Shown here: one piece after another, positions 36,888-49,171 of the stretch | How positions within the stretch are numbered: position 1 is the stretch's first letter | How the letters are laid out: each line of letters opens with the position of its first letter | Position numbers and translations under genes: made by a program | Source of the DNA: Sideroxydans sp. | GTDB lineage: Bacteria; Pseudomonadota; Gammaproteobacteria; Burkholderiales; Gallionellaceae | Length of the DNA: 64,000 bases | Assembly (NCBI GenBank): GCA_016124455.1 | Contig: WGNQ01000001.1 | Span: 169,846 to 233,845, forward strand | Direction of reading: 5' to 3' | The notes under the pieces: model-generated | Told to the model about the DNA's origin: nothing | The model's database searches: none | What the model saw: the letters and a program-made list of their open reading frames with translations, nothing else

Positions 36888-37652
36888 TTACTCCGGTAGC
36901 AGTACCAGTGTCTGGGAATAGGAAACCGTATTGCGCGGACCTTCCGAGCGCGCGGTTATGCGGTAGAACACGGACTGGTTGGCAAAGACCACGGCACCGA
37001 CCGATTTGCTGCCTCCAGTGGTAGAACCGGACTCCTCATAGGTCTGGCACAGGTTGCCACTATCGCTGGGGCCCAAACCACTGGTCGTGCACATACGATG
37101 AATCAGGTAACTGACCGTGTTCAGCAGCTTGTCGTTCGGCCCCACCGCATTCTTCACCACGATGGTTCCCGTGCCGTTGTCGTCGACCACATACTTCACC
37201 ACCGGCGGCACCGTCGCGCTACTGGACCAGTATGCATTATTCGTCCACCACGGCGTCTGGCTGGCGGCGCAGGTATTATCGACTTCGCACTGATTGATTA
37301 CCGCTGCCGAATAGCCGGGAAAGACATAGGTACCGGCCTGGCAATAAGTGGCGGACACCGTACCGCAGCCACCGGCCGGTATGCTCAAGGTGGTGTAGTT
37401 CAATACCGGCTTGTCCGCCGTGCTGTTGGCGATATTCATCAGCGCGGTATAGCCTTCATCTATGCCGACATCGCCGGCATGGACGGTTGTCTGCTTGAAT
37501 GCCATGTTGCCGGTAATCACAATGCCGGTATCCACCGAACGCATCATGCCTATACCGGCCAGCGTCATCGCCACCAATACGATCAGCGCAATCAGCAACA
37601 CCACTCCACGCTGCCTGTGCAGCGCAGGCGCGCCATATTTGCCGATTTTCAT
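36888..37652 (-). CDS. pilX: Minor pilin assembly protein PilX
   Basis: A 254-residue PilX-family pseudopilin with the N-terminal segment RQRGVVLLIALIVLVAMTLAGIGMM, typical of PilX_N, a membrane helix that inserts in the pilus priming complex. The ATG at 37652 has GAGAGG six bases upstream; the upstream in-frame codon at 37664 is only GTG. Four cysteines in the mature part may form disulfides. It sits between pilW and pilY1. Confidence 0.88.
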   Translation of the reverse strand: MKIGKYGAPALHRQRGVVLLIALIVLVAMTLAGIGMMRSVDTGIVITGNMAFKQTTVHAGDVGIDEGYTALMNIANSTADKPVLNYTTLSIPAGGCGTVSATYCQAGTYVFPGYSAAVINQCEVDNTCAASQTPWWTNNAYWSSSATVPPVVKYVVDDNGTGTIVVKNAVGPNDKLLNTVSYLIHRMCTTSGLGPSDSGNLCQTYEESGSTTGGSKSVGAVVFANQSVFYRITARSEGPRNTVSYSQTLVLLPE

Positions 37653-37665
37653 ATTGCCTCTCACG

Positions 37666-38463
37666 TTATCTCCATATCACGTTACGCAACGGCACGGTGG
37701 TCTGGAATACCTTGTAGCGATAGCATTTCCAGTCGTCCCCGGCCGCCAGTCCGCGATTGCCTGACAAGTCCAGCGTGCCACCAGCCCATGTCGGGCTGAC
37801 TGTGGTGGTAGCGCATACGCCAGTCGCAGGATTCGGCTTTTCCGGCTGTGCGCTACGCGCCACAATCGCCACCCGGACTGCCATCACCTGCAACGGACTG
37901 GCTGGCGCGGCAACACTCCACTCGGTACTGTCGACAATGCCGTCGCCGTTGGCGTCGGTGCCATATTGCGCTTTCAACAGGACAACGCCATCGGCGATGG
38001 GCACAAATGTCCCGGCATTGACGGCATACCCGAATTCCGCAGCGTTACTGACCGAATAGGTGTCATCGGTCAATGCAGGCGGCACCGCGGAAGGAAAAGC
38101 CGTCGCATTGGGCGAGAACGGGCCATAGTCCCAGTTTTTCCTCGAATTGATATCGATACTGTCCGGATCGGCAGTTGTTGCCCCAAGATTGATCTGTGCC
38201 GGATAGGTCGTTGTCGGGTCCGTTGCATTCAAGCCATAGCCCGCTTCCTTCAGCGCACGCTCCATGACAAACAATGCGGCGGCACCGTTCTGCTGCGCGT
38301 CGCCGCCACTGGTGGTTGTACGCTTGATGCCTTCCGATACCGAAAAAACCTGGAAGATGATGATCACCCCGATCAGGCTGATGACCATCCCCACCATGAT
38401 ATCCACCAGGCTGAAGCCGGCATTGCGCCTGATTCCCGGGGTATGCACATATGCTTTCATCAT
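37666..38463 (-). CDS. pilW: Minor pilin PilW
   Basis: A 265-residue pseudopilin with prepilin cleavage site RNAG-FSLVDIMVGMVISL; aspartate replaces the usual glutamate 5, as seen in some PilW. A long hydrophobic helix follows, then a beta-rich soluble domain. It starts 12 bases after pilV; two adjacent ATG codons make the exact start uncertain by one residue. It ends 13 bases before pilX. Confidence 0.88.
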   Translation of the reverse strand: MMKAYVHTPGIRRNAGFSLVDIMVGMVISLIGVIIIFQVFSVSEGIKRTTTSGGDAQQNGAAALFVMERALKEAGYGLNATDPTTTYPAQINLGATTADPDSIDINSRKNWDYGPFSPNATAFPSAVPPALTDDTYSVSNAAEFGYAVNAGTFVPIADGVVLLKAQYGTDANGDGIVDSTEWSVAAPASPLQVMAVRVAIVARSAQPEKPNPATGVCATTTVSPTWAGGTLDLSGNRGLAAGDDWKCYRYKVFQTTVPLRNVIWR

Positions 38464-38475
38464 TTCGCCTGCCTG

Positions 38476-38922
38476 TTAATTGATGATAGCAACCGCCGTA
38501 TGGCGATGCGGTGTGCTTGCTTTAGGCGGCTGCCAGGTGAGCGTGACCGAGGCCTGGGAACCAAGGATTGCAATATTTGCCGTCGAATTCGGCAATGCCG
38601 CCGCCACATCGCTTGCTGCCCATTGCTGCACGGTAGCATTGGCGCAGACACCCGATGCCGTATTGCAGGCAAAAGTCGGGTCAGGCGCATAAGTGGTGAC
38701 ACCAGATACCGTGGTTGCCACCCGGTTCGCCCACATCATGCCGATAATCTGGTCGGTCAGGAATCCGGCATCGGCACGATACTTCGCGTCCGAAACATTG
38801 TTGATGGCCGTCGCCTGCATGCCGACCAGCGCAAGGATGCCAACCGAAAATATCAGGATCGCAATCAACGCTTCCAGTATCACCGATCCGGACTGCTTGC
38901 CTGTGGAAGTCTCATGATTCAT
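38476..38922 (-). CDS. pilV: Minor pilin PilV
   Basis: A 148-residue pseudopilin with a prepilin leader MNHETSTGKQSG and helix SVILEALIAILIFSVGILAL. It is part of the pilus priming complex with FimT, PilW and PilX. The ATG at 38922 gives a normal leader length; another at 38940 would overlap the fimT stop, so the start is uncertain by six residues. Confidence 0.87.
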   Translation of the reverse strand: MNHETSTGKQSGSVILEALIAILIFSVGILALVGMQATAINNVSDAKYRADAGFLTDQIIGMMWANRVATTVSGVTTYAPDPTFACNTASGVCANATVQQWAASDVAAALPNSTANIAILGSQASVTLTWQPPKASTPHRHTAVAIIN

Positions 38923-38933
38923 GGCCGCACCCG

Positions 38934-39515
38934 TTAACATTTTCTTGGATCACCCGCCTGTAGGTTGGGTGATGGATCGCACATGCGCAGGCTGCCCGCC
39001 ACACTCACCGTAACGCGCAACGAGCGGTCGCCTTTCGGGTTGGAAATGTCGACCTGGGTAAAGGGCGTGCTGCCGTCAAAATTATTGGTCACCCGCCCCA
39101 GCCCGTTGAAAGTAACTGTCGTCGAACCGGCAGGCGTCACGACCACGCTGGCATTGCGGGAGCCCTCCTGGCCGGAGCGCTCCTGTACGCGCTCCTCGCC
39201 GGCAGTTGCGCTGGAACTCGCACCACAGGCTGTAGAAGTTGCCGGTTGCGGGGCTGTTGCCGATGCTGCAAGGATTTCCCATGATGCCGATGGCAATCCG
39301 CATAAAACAAAGCGTGCCGTCGCATTGCGTTTCACCGCTTCGACCCGCGCCACCTGCATGCCATTCAGCATCGATTCGGCGGCCACACGGGTCTGCTGGT
39401 TCTGCGTCCATGTCGAGTAACTATTGACACCGACCATCATCAGGATGCCGGCAATCACGATGCCGATCATCAGTTCGACCAGCGTCATCCCGTATTGTCG
39501 GTATCGGGTTAGCAT
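38934..39515 (-). CDS. fimT: GspH/FimT-family pseudopilin
   Basis: A 193-residue minor pilin with cleavage motif RQYG-MTLVELMIGIVIAGIL (methionine in place of phenylalanine at +1) and the GspH/FimT region AAESMLNGMQVARVEAVKRN. FimT-type proteins join the priming complex and can bind DNA in natural transformation. Its start overlaps the preceding pilin stop by seven bases, showing coupling. Confidence 0.88.
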   Translation of the reverse strand: MLTRYRQYGMTLVELMIGIVIAGILMMVGVNSYSTWTQNQQTRVAAESMLNGMQVARVEAVKRNATARFVLCGLPSASWEILAASATAPQPATSTACGASSSATAGEERVQERSGQEGSRNASVVVTPAGSTTVTFNGLGRVTNNFDGSTPFTQVDISNPKGDRSLRVTVSVAGSLRMCDPSPNLQAGDPRKC

Positions 39516-39943
39516 GTCCCACCCGGCTTGCTGACCCAGCAGGCAACCGGCAACGTGACACCCGAACTCCAGTCCGCCGGCAATGCAGTGGTCTGCTTGG
39601 CGTTATTCTGGTCCACCGTATAGGCAAAACCCGGCATACCGGTGGATCCGGTTGCGGTAATGGTGTAGGTATTCTGGGTTGCCGCGCAGGTGTAGGTAAA
39701 GTATTGCACTGCCGGCGTAGTCGGCATGGTCACCCCGCAAGCAGCGCCATTCAGATAGGTACGGTTATCCTGGTAATATTGTTCCATGCTGACGCGCAAG
39801 CTCGACAGGTTAGTCGTTGCCTCGGAAATCTTGCCGCGTTTTGTGTAATTCGTGTAGGCCGGCAGGGCTATCGCTGCCAGAATCGACACCACCACCACTG
39901 CGATCATCAGCTCTATCAGGGTAAAGCCTTTTGCGTGTTTCAT
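39509..39943 (-). CDS. pilE: PilE-like type IV pilin
   Basis: A 144-residue pilin with a short leader MKHAKG and classic FTLIELMIAVVVVSILAAIALPAY helix start (first residues shown), then a soluble domain with cysteines that could form the D-region disulfide and a final GGTC. It is the first gene of the minor pilin operon, so it is more likely the PilE minor pilin than the major pilin. A GGGAGATG ribosome binding site is strong. Confidence 0.88.
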   Translation of the reverse strand: MKHAKGFTLIELMIAVVVVSILAAIALPAYTNYTKRGKISEATTNLSSLRVSMEQYYQDNRTYLNGAACGVTMPTTPAVQYFTYTCAATQNTYTITATGSTGMPGFAYTVDQNNAKQTTALPADWSSGVTLPVACWVSKPGGTC

Positions 39944-40074
39944 GACATCTCCCTATCAGGTTGGCTCGAATACTAAGGGGTTGATTTTAAGCTTTCCACC
40001 GCTGCCTGACGAGAGGCCGGATTATCTGGACAAACGGCGGGCAATAACCACCCGGCGGACGAACGGCAACCGGC

Positions 40075-41004
40075 TTACTGCGCTACCGACAGTGATTTGG
40101 GCAGGGGGAAGGTCACGTTTTCGTTGATGCCCTCCAGTTCGCGCACACTGGTTGCCCCCAGCGCCTTGAGCCGGGCAACGACTTCCTGTACCAGCACTTC
40201 CGGTGCGGAAGCACCGGCACTGATACCGACGTGCTGCTTGCCCACCAGCCATTCGGCCTGCAGCTCGTCAGCATTGTCCACCAGATAGGCCGGCACGTTC
40301 ATGTTGCGTGCCACTTCACGCAGGCGGTTGGAGTTGGAACTGTTGGGCGAACCGACCACGATTACCGTATCGCACTGCCTGGCCAGAAGCTTCACCGCAT
40401 CCTGGCGATTCTGTGTGGCATAGCAGATGTCATCTTTTTTCGGGCCGGTAATGGCCGGGAAACGTGTCTTGAGCGCATTGATGATGGCGATGGCATCGTC
40501 TACCGATAACGTGGTCTGGGTGACGAAGGCCAGATTTTGTTCATCCTGCACTTGCAGCCCCAGCACATCCTCAGGCGATTCCACCAGATACATGCCGCCG
40601 TCGCTCTGCCCCATGGTGCCCTCCACCTCGGGATGCCCCTTGTGCCCGATCATCACGATCTCCTTGCCCTGCTGGCGCAGGCGGACAACCTGCAGGTGCA
40701 CTTTGGTCACCAGCGGGCAGGTGGCGTCGAATACCGTCAGCCCACGCGCCTCCGCCTCCTGGCGCACCGACTGCGGTACGCCGTGCGCACTGAAAATCAG
40801 GATACTGCCGTCAGGAACGTCGGATACATCTTCGATGAATATCGCGCCCTTGGCCTTGAGGCCGTCGACCACGAACTTGTTGTGCACCACCTCATGCCGC
40901 ACATAGATCGGCGCACCATGCAAAGTCAGCGCACGCTCGACGATTTCGATGGCACGGTCGACGCCGGCACAGAACCCTCTTGGGTTAGCCATCAACAAGT
41001 CCAT
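40075..41004 (-). CDS. ispH: 4-hydroxy-3-methylbut-2-enyl diphosphate reductase
   Basis: A 309-residue [4Fe-4S] enzyme of the final MEP isoprenoid step. The three cluster cysteines are in [23 protein letters not shown] and [17 protein letters not shown] neighbourhood (ICYATQNRQ), with AHGVPQSV and [11 protein letters not shown] also present. The ATG at 41004 overlaps the lspA stop (TAATG) and has GGAG upstream; the longer frame is only lspA antiregister. Order ileS-lspA-ispH is common in proteobacteria. Confidence 0.97.
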   Translation of the reverse strand: MDLLMANPRGFCAGVDRAIEIVERALTLHGAPIYVRHEVVHNKFVVDGLKAKGAIFIEDVSDVPDGSILIFSAHGVPQSVRQEAEARGLTVFDATCPLVTKVHLQVVRLRQQGKEIVMIGHKGHPEVEGTMGQSDGGMYLVESPEDVLGLQVQDEQNLAFVTQTTLSVDDAIAIINALKTRFPAITGPKKDDICYATQNRQDAVKLLARQCDTVIVVGSPNSSNSNRLREVARNMNVPAYLVDNADELQAEWLVGKQHVGISAGASAPEVLVQEVVARLKALGATSVRELEGINENVTFPLPKSLSVAQ

Positions 41005-41477
41005 TAATTTTTCTCCGCTTTGTTCATAAAGCTGTCCCACAACAACAATGCCGCGCCACAGGTAATGGCCGAATCGGCCAGGTTGAACGCCGGAAAATGC
41101 TGCCCGTTCCAGTAAAAGTCGAGGAAATCTATCACATAACCGTAGGCGATACGGTCGATCAGGTTGCCCAGTGCGCCGCCCAGTATCATCGCCAGTGCAA
41201 AACAGAACAGTTTCTGCTGCCGGTACTTGCGCAACAGCCAGGTAATCCATACCGCAGCAATCACAGCGATCGCACTGAACAGCCAGCGCTGCCAGCCGCC
41301 GGCGGCGTCGAGGAAACTGAACGCAGCCCCCTGGTTATGCGCAAGCACCAGATTGAAGAAACCGGTGACAGCCATGCTGTCGCCGTAGGCGAAATGGCTA
41401 CTGATCGCTGCCTTGCTCCACTGGTCGAGCACGATCACCAGCGCAGCCAGCCCCAGCCAGCGCAACAGACTAGGCAT
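41004..41477 (-). CDS. lspA: Lipoprotein signal peptidase
   Basis: A 157-residue, four-helix inner membrane aspartic protease that removes lipoprotein signal peptides. Conserved motifs are [26 protein letters not shown] and VIDFLDFYW, with both catalytic aspartates. The ATG at 41477 overlaps the end of ileS by eight bases; an earlier start would run deep into ileS. Confidence 0.96.
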   Translation of the reverse strand: MPSLLRWLGLAALVIVLDQWSKAAISSHFAYGDSMAVTGFFNLVLAHNQGAAFSFLDAAGGWQRWLFSAIAVIAAVWITWLLRKYRQQKLFCFALAMILGGALGNLIDRIAYGYVIDFLDFYWNGQHFPAFNLADSAITCGAALLLWDSFMNKAEKN

Positions 41478-44325
41478 AACGGCGCTTTCCGTTCTCGGCA
41501 TCCGCCCCCTCGACACACGACACGCAACGCCCGCACAACGTCGGATGCGCGGCATGGCTGCCTACGTCTTCGCGATAGTGCCAGCAGCGTTCGCACTTGG
41601 TATCCGCGCTCGGCACAACTTCCACACCAAGACCAGCACCTTCACGATAATGCATGGTCACGCGCGAAGTGATAAACACGAACTTTAGGTCATCGCCGAG
41701 TTGCTTGAGTGATTCGTATGTCTCGCCAAATGCGTATATATCCAGCTCTGCCTGCAAAGACGAACCAAGCAGACCCTGTGCGCGTTTTTCCTCAATCTGC
41801 TTGTTGGCAATTTCCCTTACCTGTCGAATGTCACCCCAGGCATTGCTCGCGGCCGCGCCCAGCTCGGCATCGGGCAATTCGTACCACAACTGTTCGAACA
41901 CACCCTCTTCCTGCTTGCCAGTCAACACTGCCCACACCTCTTCCGCAGTGAAGCTGAGGATAGGTGCCATCAGCCGCACCAGCGCATGGGTGATGTGATA
42001 CAGCACGTTCTGCGCGGAACGGCGGGCAGCCGAATCCTCGCCCGAGGTATACAAACGATCCTTCAGGATGTCGAGGTAGAAGCCGCCGAGATCCTCGGAA
42101 CAGAACTGCTGCAACTTCTGCACCACGAGATGGAATTCGTAATGTTCATAGTCCTTCTTCACCTTGCGCTGCATATCCAGCGTCATCTGCAGTGCGTAGC
42201 GGTCAATCTCGAGCCACTGCCCGACCGGCAGCGCATGCTTCACGACATCAAAGTCGCTGACATTCGCGAGCAGGAAGCGCAAGGTATTGCGGATGCGGCG
42301 ATAGCTGTCGGTCACGCGCTTGAGGATTTCCTCGGATAGCGACATCTCGCCGGAATAGTCCGTGGACGCAATCCACAAGCGCAGCATGTCGGCACCGAGC
42401 TTGTTGCAGATATCCTGCGGCTCGATGCCGTTGCCGCGCGACTTCGACATCTTGTAGCCCTTCTCGTCCACGGTGAAACCATGGGTCAGCAGCTGCTTGT
42501 AGGGGGCGCGGCCATCGATCGCACAGCCGGTCAGCAATGACGACTGGAACCAGCCGCGGTGCTGGTCGGAACCTTCGAGATAAAGGTCAGCCGGATAGGC
42601 CAGCTCGGGACGCTTGCGCAGCACAGCGTAATGCGTTGCACCCGAGTCAAACCACACGTCCAGCGTATCGGTCAGCTTGCGGTAGTGCGCCGCATCGTCG
42701 CCGAGCAGGTCCGCGCTGTTCAGCGCGAACCAGGCTTCGATGCCCTCCTGCTCGACGCGCTTGGCGACCTCCTCGAGCAGCTCCGGCGTACGCGGATGCA
42801 GCTCCATGGTTTCCTTGTGCACGAAGAACGGCATCGGCACGCCCCAACTGCGCTGGCGCGACACGCACCAGTCCGGGCGGTTTTTGATCATCGCCTCGAG
42901 GCGTGCACGGCCCCACTTCGGGAAGAACTCGGTCGCCTCGACCGCCTTATCGGCCAGCTCGCGCAGCGTTGCCGTACCGGCCTGCTCGCTGTGACGCTTC
43001 GCTTCGACCAGTGCATCCTTGTTTCCGCCAGGTGCCTGTTCCATACCAATGAACCACTGCGGCGTGGAACGGAAAATGATCGGCGTCTTGTGACGCCAGC
43101 AATGCGGATAGCTGTGTTTCAATTTTTGCTGATGCAGCAGGTGGCCGCTCACCTGCAGTGCATCGAGCACGATTTTGTTGGCCTCCCACACCAGTACGCC
43201 GGCCAGCGGCGTGCCGGCGACCGGCGATGCGGTCGAGATGAAACGGCCATCGTCACCGACCGGATTTTCATTCGGCAGGCCGTATTTATGGCCGACGAAA
43301 TAGTCGTCGAGACCGTGCGCCGGCGCCGTGTGCACGAGACCGGTACCGGCCTCGAGCGTGACATGCTCGCCGCAGATCACGGGCACGATGCGTTCGTAGA
43401 ACGGATGCTGCAGCGGCAGGTTTTCGAGCACCGCGCCTTTGCAGCTACCGGCCACACTTGCCCCCTCAGCCATACCGTACCGGGCCAACGCATCATCGGC
43501 CAGATCGGCCGCCAACACCAGATAACCCCTGGCGGTGTAAATCAGGCGATATTCGAACTCCGGATGCACACTGACCGCCTCGTTGGCCGGCAACGTCCAC
43601 GGCGTGGTAGTCCAGATCACCGCATAGACCCTGGCATCGCCCGGCAGCGACACGCCGAATGCCCTGGCCAGCGCCTCTTTATCTGCAACCTCGAAGCCGA
43701 CGTCGATCGCCGGCGATACCTTGTCCTCGTATTCGACTTCGGCTTCCGCCAGCGCGGAACCGCAGTCCAGACACCAGTTCACCGGCTTGCGCCCCTGATA
43801 CAGGTAGCCGTTGTCGGCAATCCGGCCAAGTGCACGGATGATGTCAGCCTCGGTCTGGTAGTCCATGGTCAGATAGGGCTTGTCCCAGTCGCCGAGAATG
43901 CCGAGACGGATGAAACCCAGCTTCTGTTTCTCGACCTGCTCTGCCGCATATTCGCGGCAGAACTGGCGGAACTGCCCCGACGGAATATTTTTGCCGTGTT
44001 TTTTTTCCACCTGCAGCTCGATCGGCAAGCCGTGGCAATCCCAGCCCGGCACATACGGCGCATCGAAACCGGCCAGCGTCTTCGACTTCACCACGATATC
44101 TTTCAGCACCTTGTTCACGGAGTGACCAAGATGGATCTCGCCGTTCGCATACGGTGGACCATCGTGCAGAATGAACTTCGGGCGTCCGGCCGCCGCCTTG
44201 CGGATGCGCTGGTAGCGCTTCTGCTGCTGCCATTGCTGCACCATCAGCGGCTCGCGCTTGGCGAGGTCGCCGCGCATCGGGAAAGTCGTTTCCGGGAGGT
44301 TAAGCGGGTATTTGTTGTCGGCCAT
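41470..44325 (-). CDS. ileS: Isoleucyl-tRNA synthetase
   Basis: A 951-residue class I synthetase. HIGH-type motif [17 protein letters not shown] near residue 60, the editing domain, and KMSKS motif [14 protein letters not shown] are present. The C-terminal zinc-binding cysteines ([19 protein letters not shown]) complete the bacterial form. It overlaps ribF upstream by 26 bases and lspA downstream, so all are one operon. Confidence 0.98.
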   Translation of the reverse strand: MADNKYPLNLPETTFPMRGDLAKREPLMVQQWQQQKRYQRIRKAAAGRPKFILHDGPPYANGEIHLGHSVNKVLKDIVVKSKTLAGFDAPYVPGWDCHGLPIELQVEKKHGKNIPSGQFRQFCREYAAEQVEKQKLGFIRLGILGDWDKPYLTMDYQTEADIIRALGRIADNGYLYQGRKPVNWCLDCGSALAEAEVEYEDKVSPAIDVGFEVADKEALARAFGVSLPGDARVYAVIWTTTPWTLPANEAVSVHPEFEYRLIYTARGYLVLAADLADDALARYGMAEGASVAGSCKGAVLENLPLQHPFYERIVPVICGEHVTLEAGTGLVHTAPAHGLDDYFVGHKYGLPNENPVGDDGRFISTASPVAGTPLAGVLVWEANKIVLDALQVSGHLLHQQKLKHSYPHCWRHKTPIIFRSTPQWFIGMEQAPGGNKDALVEAKRHSEQAGTATLRELADKAVEATEFFPKWGRARLEAMIKNRPDWCVSRQRSWGVPMPFFVHKETMELHPRTPELLEEVAKRVEQEGIEAWFALNSADLLGDDAAHYRKLTDTLDVWFDSGATHYAVLRKRPELAYPADLYLEGSDQHRGWFQSSLLTGCAIDGRAPYKQLLTHGFTVDEKGYKMSKSRGNGIEPQDICNKLGADMLRLWIASTDYSGEMSLSEEILKRVTDSYRRIRNTLRFLLANVSDFDVVKHALPVGQWLEIDRYALQMTLDMQRKVKKDYEHYEFHLVVQKLQQFCSEDLGGFYLDILKDRLYTSGEDSAARRSAQNVLYHITHALVRLMAPILSFTAEEVWAVLTGKQEEGVFEQLWYELPDAELGAAASNAWGDIRQVREIANKQIEEKRAQGLLGSSLQAELDIYAFGETYESLKQLGDDLKFVFITSRVTMHYREGAGLGVEVVPSADTKCERCWHYREDVGSHAAHPTLCGRCVSCVEGADAENGKRRYA

Positions 44326-45247
44326 GATGTTCTTTAAACCACTGTTTCGTCTGCTCGATATCGAGCGCTATCTGTTTCTTCAATGCATCCAGGTCCGGAT
44401 ACTTTTCCTCGTCGCGCAGCTTGTGCAAAAACTCCACATGCAGGTGCCTGCCGTAAATGTCCTGTGCAAAATCCAGCAGATGCACTTCCAGTACCGGTTT
44501 CCCGTTCGTCGCCACCGTCGGGCGCACGCCGAGACTGGCTGCGCCATGCCGCCACTCATCACCATCGATTTTCGCGCGCACCACGAAAATGCCGGACAGA
44601 GGCGGCCGGTTATGCCGCAGCTGGATGTTCGCAGTCGGGAAACCCAGCTGCTGGCCCATCTTGTTGCCATGCTCCACATGGCCGCTGATGCTGTAGGCGC
44701 GGCCGAGGTAGCGCTGCGCAACCTGCAGGCTGCCGCGTGCCAGCGCCTCGCGCACGGCAGTGCTGGAAATGCGCACGCTTTCGTGCAGCACGCTGCGCAT
44801 GGACTGCACCTCGAAACCATGCTGTTCGCCGATCTTTTCCATCAGCGCAAAATCCCCGCTGCGCCCGCTGCCAAAACGGAAGTCGTCGCCGATCAGCACA
44901 AATTTCGCCGCCAGGCTTTCATGCAGCGCACGAATGAAATCCGCTGCCGCCATCTGCGAAAACGCACGGTTGAACCGGCAGACCTGCACCCGGCCTATGC
45001 CCACGGCACGGAATATTTCCAGTTTTTCGCGCAGGCTGGTCAGCCGCGTGGGCGCCTGCTGGGGCGTAAAGAACTCGCGCGGATGCGGCTCGAAAATCAC
45101 CACCGACGTTTCCAGCCCGCGCGACTGCGCCGCCTGCTGCAACTGTTGCAACAAGGCCTGGTGACCGAGATGCACGCCATCAAAGTTACCGATGGTGAGC
45201 GCAACAGGCTTCAGGTCGGGAGAGTGGAGTCCGCGCAGAATTAACAT
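44300..45247 (-). CDS. ribF: Bifunctional riboflavin kinase/FAD synthetase
   Basis: A 315-residue enzyme making FMN and FAD. The N-terminal nucleotidyltransferase has [16 protein letters not shown] and the C-terminal kinase has [24 protein letters not shown]. It leads the ribF-ileS-lspA-ispH operon. The -10 element is only about 11 bases before the ATG and no ribosome binding site is visible, so translation may be near-leaderless. Confidence 0.96.
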   Translation of the reverse strand: MLILRGLHSPDLKPVALTIGNFDGVHLGHQALLQQLQQAAQSRGLETSVVIFEPHPREFFTPQQAPTRLTSLREKLEIFRAVGIGRVQVCRFNRAFSQMAAADFIRALHESLAAKFVLIGDDFRFGSGRSGDFALMEKIGEQHGFEVQSMRSVLHESVRISSTAVREALARGSLQVAQRYLGRAYSISGHVEHGNKMGQQLGFPTANIQLRHNRPPLSGIFVVRAKIDGDEWRHGAASLGVRPTVATNGKPVLEVHLLDFAQDIYGRHLHVEFLHKLRDEEKYPDLDALKKQIALDIEQTKQWFKEHHGRQQIPA

Positions 45248-45257
45248 AAGGGCGCGA

Positions 45258-45263
45258 ATTATA
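45258..45263 (-). promoter_or_regulatory. -10 element close to the ribF start
   Basis: TATAAT on the minus strand ending 11 bases from the ribF ATG. A transcript from it would have a leader of only about four bases. No -35 at proper spacing is seen, so it may be fortuitous. Confidence 0.35.
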
Positions 45264-45307
45264 CCGCGAGCGGTGCGGCAATGCGCACCGGAAACCCGGC
45301 AAGGCGG

Positions 45308-46521
<1,214 letters not shown>

Positions 46522-46558
46522 AATGGCAACCTTGTCTGGAAAACCCCGGAATGATACA

Positions 46559-48220
46559 TCAAGCGGCGACGCCAAGCATTTCCGCCGCATGCTTGCGCGT
46601 CGTCTCGGTGATCTTCACGCCGCCCAGCATGCGCGCAATTTCTTCCACGCGCTCGGCAGGCTTGAGCACGCGAATACTGCTCAGCGTCACGCCGTCGTGC
46701 ACTGCCTTGCTCACCTGCCACTGCGCGCCGGCAGCGGCGGCCACCTGCGGCAGATGGGTGACGCACATCACCTGATGGCGCTGCCCCAGTTGCTTCAGCA
46801 GGTTGCCGACAATCTCCGCCACGCGCCCGCCGATACCGCTGTCCACCTCGTCGAAAATCAGCGTTGGCACAGTGGCCGCCTGGCTCGCCGCCACCTGGAT
46901 CGCCAGACTGATACGCGACAGTTCACCGCCGGAAACCACTTTCGCCAGACCCTGCGGCTGCGTGCCCGGGTTGGTCGCGACGCGGAACTCGACCGCCTCC
47001 AGCCCGTGCGCGTTGCCCTCCGCCAGCGGCGTCAGCACAACGGCAAAACTGCCGCCCGCCATCGCCAGCGTCTGCATCGAAGCGGTGATTTCCTGTGACA
47101 GCTTGTCCGCCGTCTTCTTGCGCACTACGCCCAGTTTCTGCGCCGCAGCCAGGTATTTGTCGCGCGCCACCTGCTCCTGCTGCGCCAGCTGCGCCAGATC
47201 GGCATCGCCGCCAAGTTCGGCCAGCCGCCCGACGATATCCTGCAATGCCTCCGGCAACTGTTCCGGCAACACGCGGTATTTGCGCGCCGCATCGACCACT
47301 GCGGCGATGCGCTGCTCCTGCCCGGCAAGCTTCTGCGGGTCGGCATCCAGCCGTTCCTGGTAATGGCGCAGCGCGTACACCGCTTCCTGCAATTCGTTCT
47401 GCGCGCTTTCCAGCATGGCCAGCGTGTCCTGCAACGCCGCATCGAAAGCGACGCCCTCACGCAGCCGCACGAGCAGCAGGTTCAGTTGTGCGAGGCAGGC
47501 GGTATCCGCTTCGCTCAGCACATCCACGCCCATCTGCGCGGTCTCCAGCAGGCTGGCCGCATGCGACAGGCGCGCGTGTTCGGCCTGCAGCTCGCCCCAT
47601 TCCTGCGCATTGAAATTCAGGCTTTCCAGTTCGCGCCGCTGGAACTGCAACAACTCGCGCTCGGCGGCCACCGCTTCGGCATTCTGCTCCAGCTGCACAC
47701 GGCGGCGATGCAGTGCCTGCCAGCCGCGGAACAGCTCGCCCACTGCGGCTGCCTCGCGTGCCTGCCCGGCATAGCTGTCCAGCAGCTCGCGTTGCGCATC
47801 GGGACGCAACAGTGACTGATGGGCATGCTGGCCGTGGATATCCAGCAGGTGCTCGCCGGCCTCACGCAACTGCTGCATGGTGGCGCTGCGCCCGTTGATA
47901 AAGCCGCGCGAACGGCCGCCCGCATCCAGCACCCGGCGCAGCAGGAGCACGCCCTCGTCGCCCTCCAGTTCCTGCTCGCGCAGCCAGGCAGCAAGTTGCG
48001 GCAGTCCGCCGGTATCGAATTCCGCGCTGATCTCGGCACGTTCACAGCCGGTACGCACCATGGCCGCATCGCCGCGCTCGCCCAGCGCGAGCGACAGTGC
48101 GTCGATCAGAATCGATTTGCCCGCGCCGGTCTCGCCGGTCAGTGCAGTGAAGCCGGCAGCAAAATCGAGTTCGAGGGAGTCCACGATGACGAAATCGCGG
48201 ATGCCGAGAAATTTAAGCAT
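46559..48220 (-). CDS. recN: DNA repair protein RecN
   Basis: A 553-residue SMC-like ATPase in double-strand break repair. Walker A is GETGAGKSILIDAL near residue 30, long coiled coils fill the centre, and the C-terminal signature VVSGGELSRISLAIQV and Walker B TLIFDEVDSGIGG are intact. Its start directly abuts the nadK stop, forming a nadK-recN pair common in proteobacteria. Confidence 0.97.
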   Translation of the reverse strand: MLKFLGIRDFVIVDSLELDFAAGFTALTGETGAGKSILIDALSLALGERGDAAMVRTGCERAEISAEFDTGGLPQLAAWLREQELEGDEGVLLLRRVLDAGGRSRGFINGRSATMQQLREAGEHLLDIHGQHAHQSLLRPDAQRELLDSYAGQAREAAAVGELFRGWQALHRRRVQLEQNAEAVAAERELLQFQRRELESLNFNAQEWGELQAEHARLSHAASLLETAQMGVDVLSEADTACLAQLNLLLVRLREGVAFDAALQDTLAMLESAQNELQEAVYALRHYQERLDADPQKLAGQEQRIAAVVDAARKYRVLPEQLPEALQDIVGRLAELGGDADLAQLAQQEQVARDKYLAAAQKLGVVRKKTADKLSQEITASMQTLAMAGGSFAVVLTPLAEGNAHGLEAVEFRVATNPGTQPQGLAKVVSGGELSRISLAIQVAASQAATVPTLIFDEVDSGIGGRVAEIVGNLLKQLGQRHQVMCVTHLPQVAAAAGAQWQVSKAVHDGVTLSSIRVLKPAERVEEIARMLGGVKITETTRKHAAEMLGVAA

Positions 48221-49093
48221 TTAGGGAGCTTTGTTCCAGAACAGCTTTTCGCGCAACGTATGGTAATAGCTATGCCCCACCGGATGCAGCAGGCACGCCG
48301 GTTCCGCATAGCGGCCGATCACCACCTTGTCGTTCTCTTCCAGCTGGAAACTGGAATGGCTGTCACAATGCAGCCAGACATCGCCAGCGCGGTTCATTGC
48401 GATTTCCAGCACCGACTTGCTGGCCAGCACGATGGGGCGGTTGCTCAGTGTGTGCGGACTCACCGGCACCAGCGTAATCAGATCGAGTGCGGGATGCACA
48501 ATGGGGCCACCCGCAGACAGCGCGTAGGCGGTAGTGCCGGTCGGCGTCGCCGCAATCAGGCCGTCGGCACGCTGGGTGGAAAGATATTCGTTATCGATGT
48601 TCACCTCGAACTCGATCATGCTGCTGGTATTGCCGCGGTGCAGCACGACCTCGTTGAAAGCCAGCGCCTTGAACACCTCTACACCGTTACGCAGCACCGA
48701 GCCCTGCAGCAGCATGCGCTGCTCGGTCACGAACTTGCCTTCGAGGATGTCGCCTATGGTCGGCAGCATGTTGTCGAGCGAGATGTCGGTCAGGAAGCCG
48801 ATCCGCCCCTGGTTTACCCCGACCAGCGGCACCCGGTGCGGCGCCAGGGTGCGCACGATGTTCAGCATGGTGCCGTCGCCGCCAAGCACGATGGCCAGGT
48901 CAACCGCCCCGCCCATTTCATCGAGTTCCGCCTCGGAATAGTCGTGCCGCTCGAGATGATCGGAGGTCAGCTTGTCCACCACCACGGACAGGCCTTTTTC
49001 GGTCAAAAAACCGGCCAGCCGCAGCAATGGCTCGGTGATGCCCGGCGTCTTGTACTTGCCGATCAGCGCGACGGTCTGGAAGGGGAATTTCAT
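48221..49093 (-). CDS. nadK: NAD kinase
   Basis: A 290-residue enzyme phosphorylating NAD to NADP. The GGDGTMLNIVR motif, NEVVLHRG and the glycine-rich TPTGTTAYALSAGGPIV region are all present. The ATG at 49093 (MKFPFQTVALIGKY) is preferred because it matches the usual N-terminus and the extended frame runs through hrcA on the other strand. Divergent from hrcA. Confidence 0.97.
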   Translation of the reverse strand: MKFPFQTVALIGKYKTPGITEPLLRLAGFLTEKGLSVVVDKLTSDHLERHDYSEAELDEMGGAVDLAIVLGGDGTMLNIVRTLAPHRVPLVGVNQGRIGFLTDISLDNMLPTIGDILEGKFVTEQRMLLQGSVLRNGVEVFKALAFNEVVLHRGNTSSMIEFEVNIDNEYLSTQRADGLIAATPTGTTAYALSAGGPIVHPALDLITLVPVSPHTLSNRPIVLASKSVLEIAMNRAGDVWLHCDSHSSFQLEENDKVVIGRYAEPACLLHPVGHSYYHTLREKLFWNKAP

Positions 49094-49171
49094 GTCCGAG
49101 ATTAAACCATATCGCCAGTTTGTTGACAAAGCGACAATGGTAGAATGGCAACTAGTTATCCGAAGACACCC

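Noticed and set aside
42559..44337. Plus-strand frame of 592 codons
   Set aside because: Fully antisense to ileS, which has all synthetase motifs.
49094..49171. CIRCE operator before hrcA
   Set aside because: No TTAGCACTC-N9-GAGTGCTAA pattern is present.
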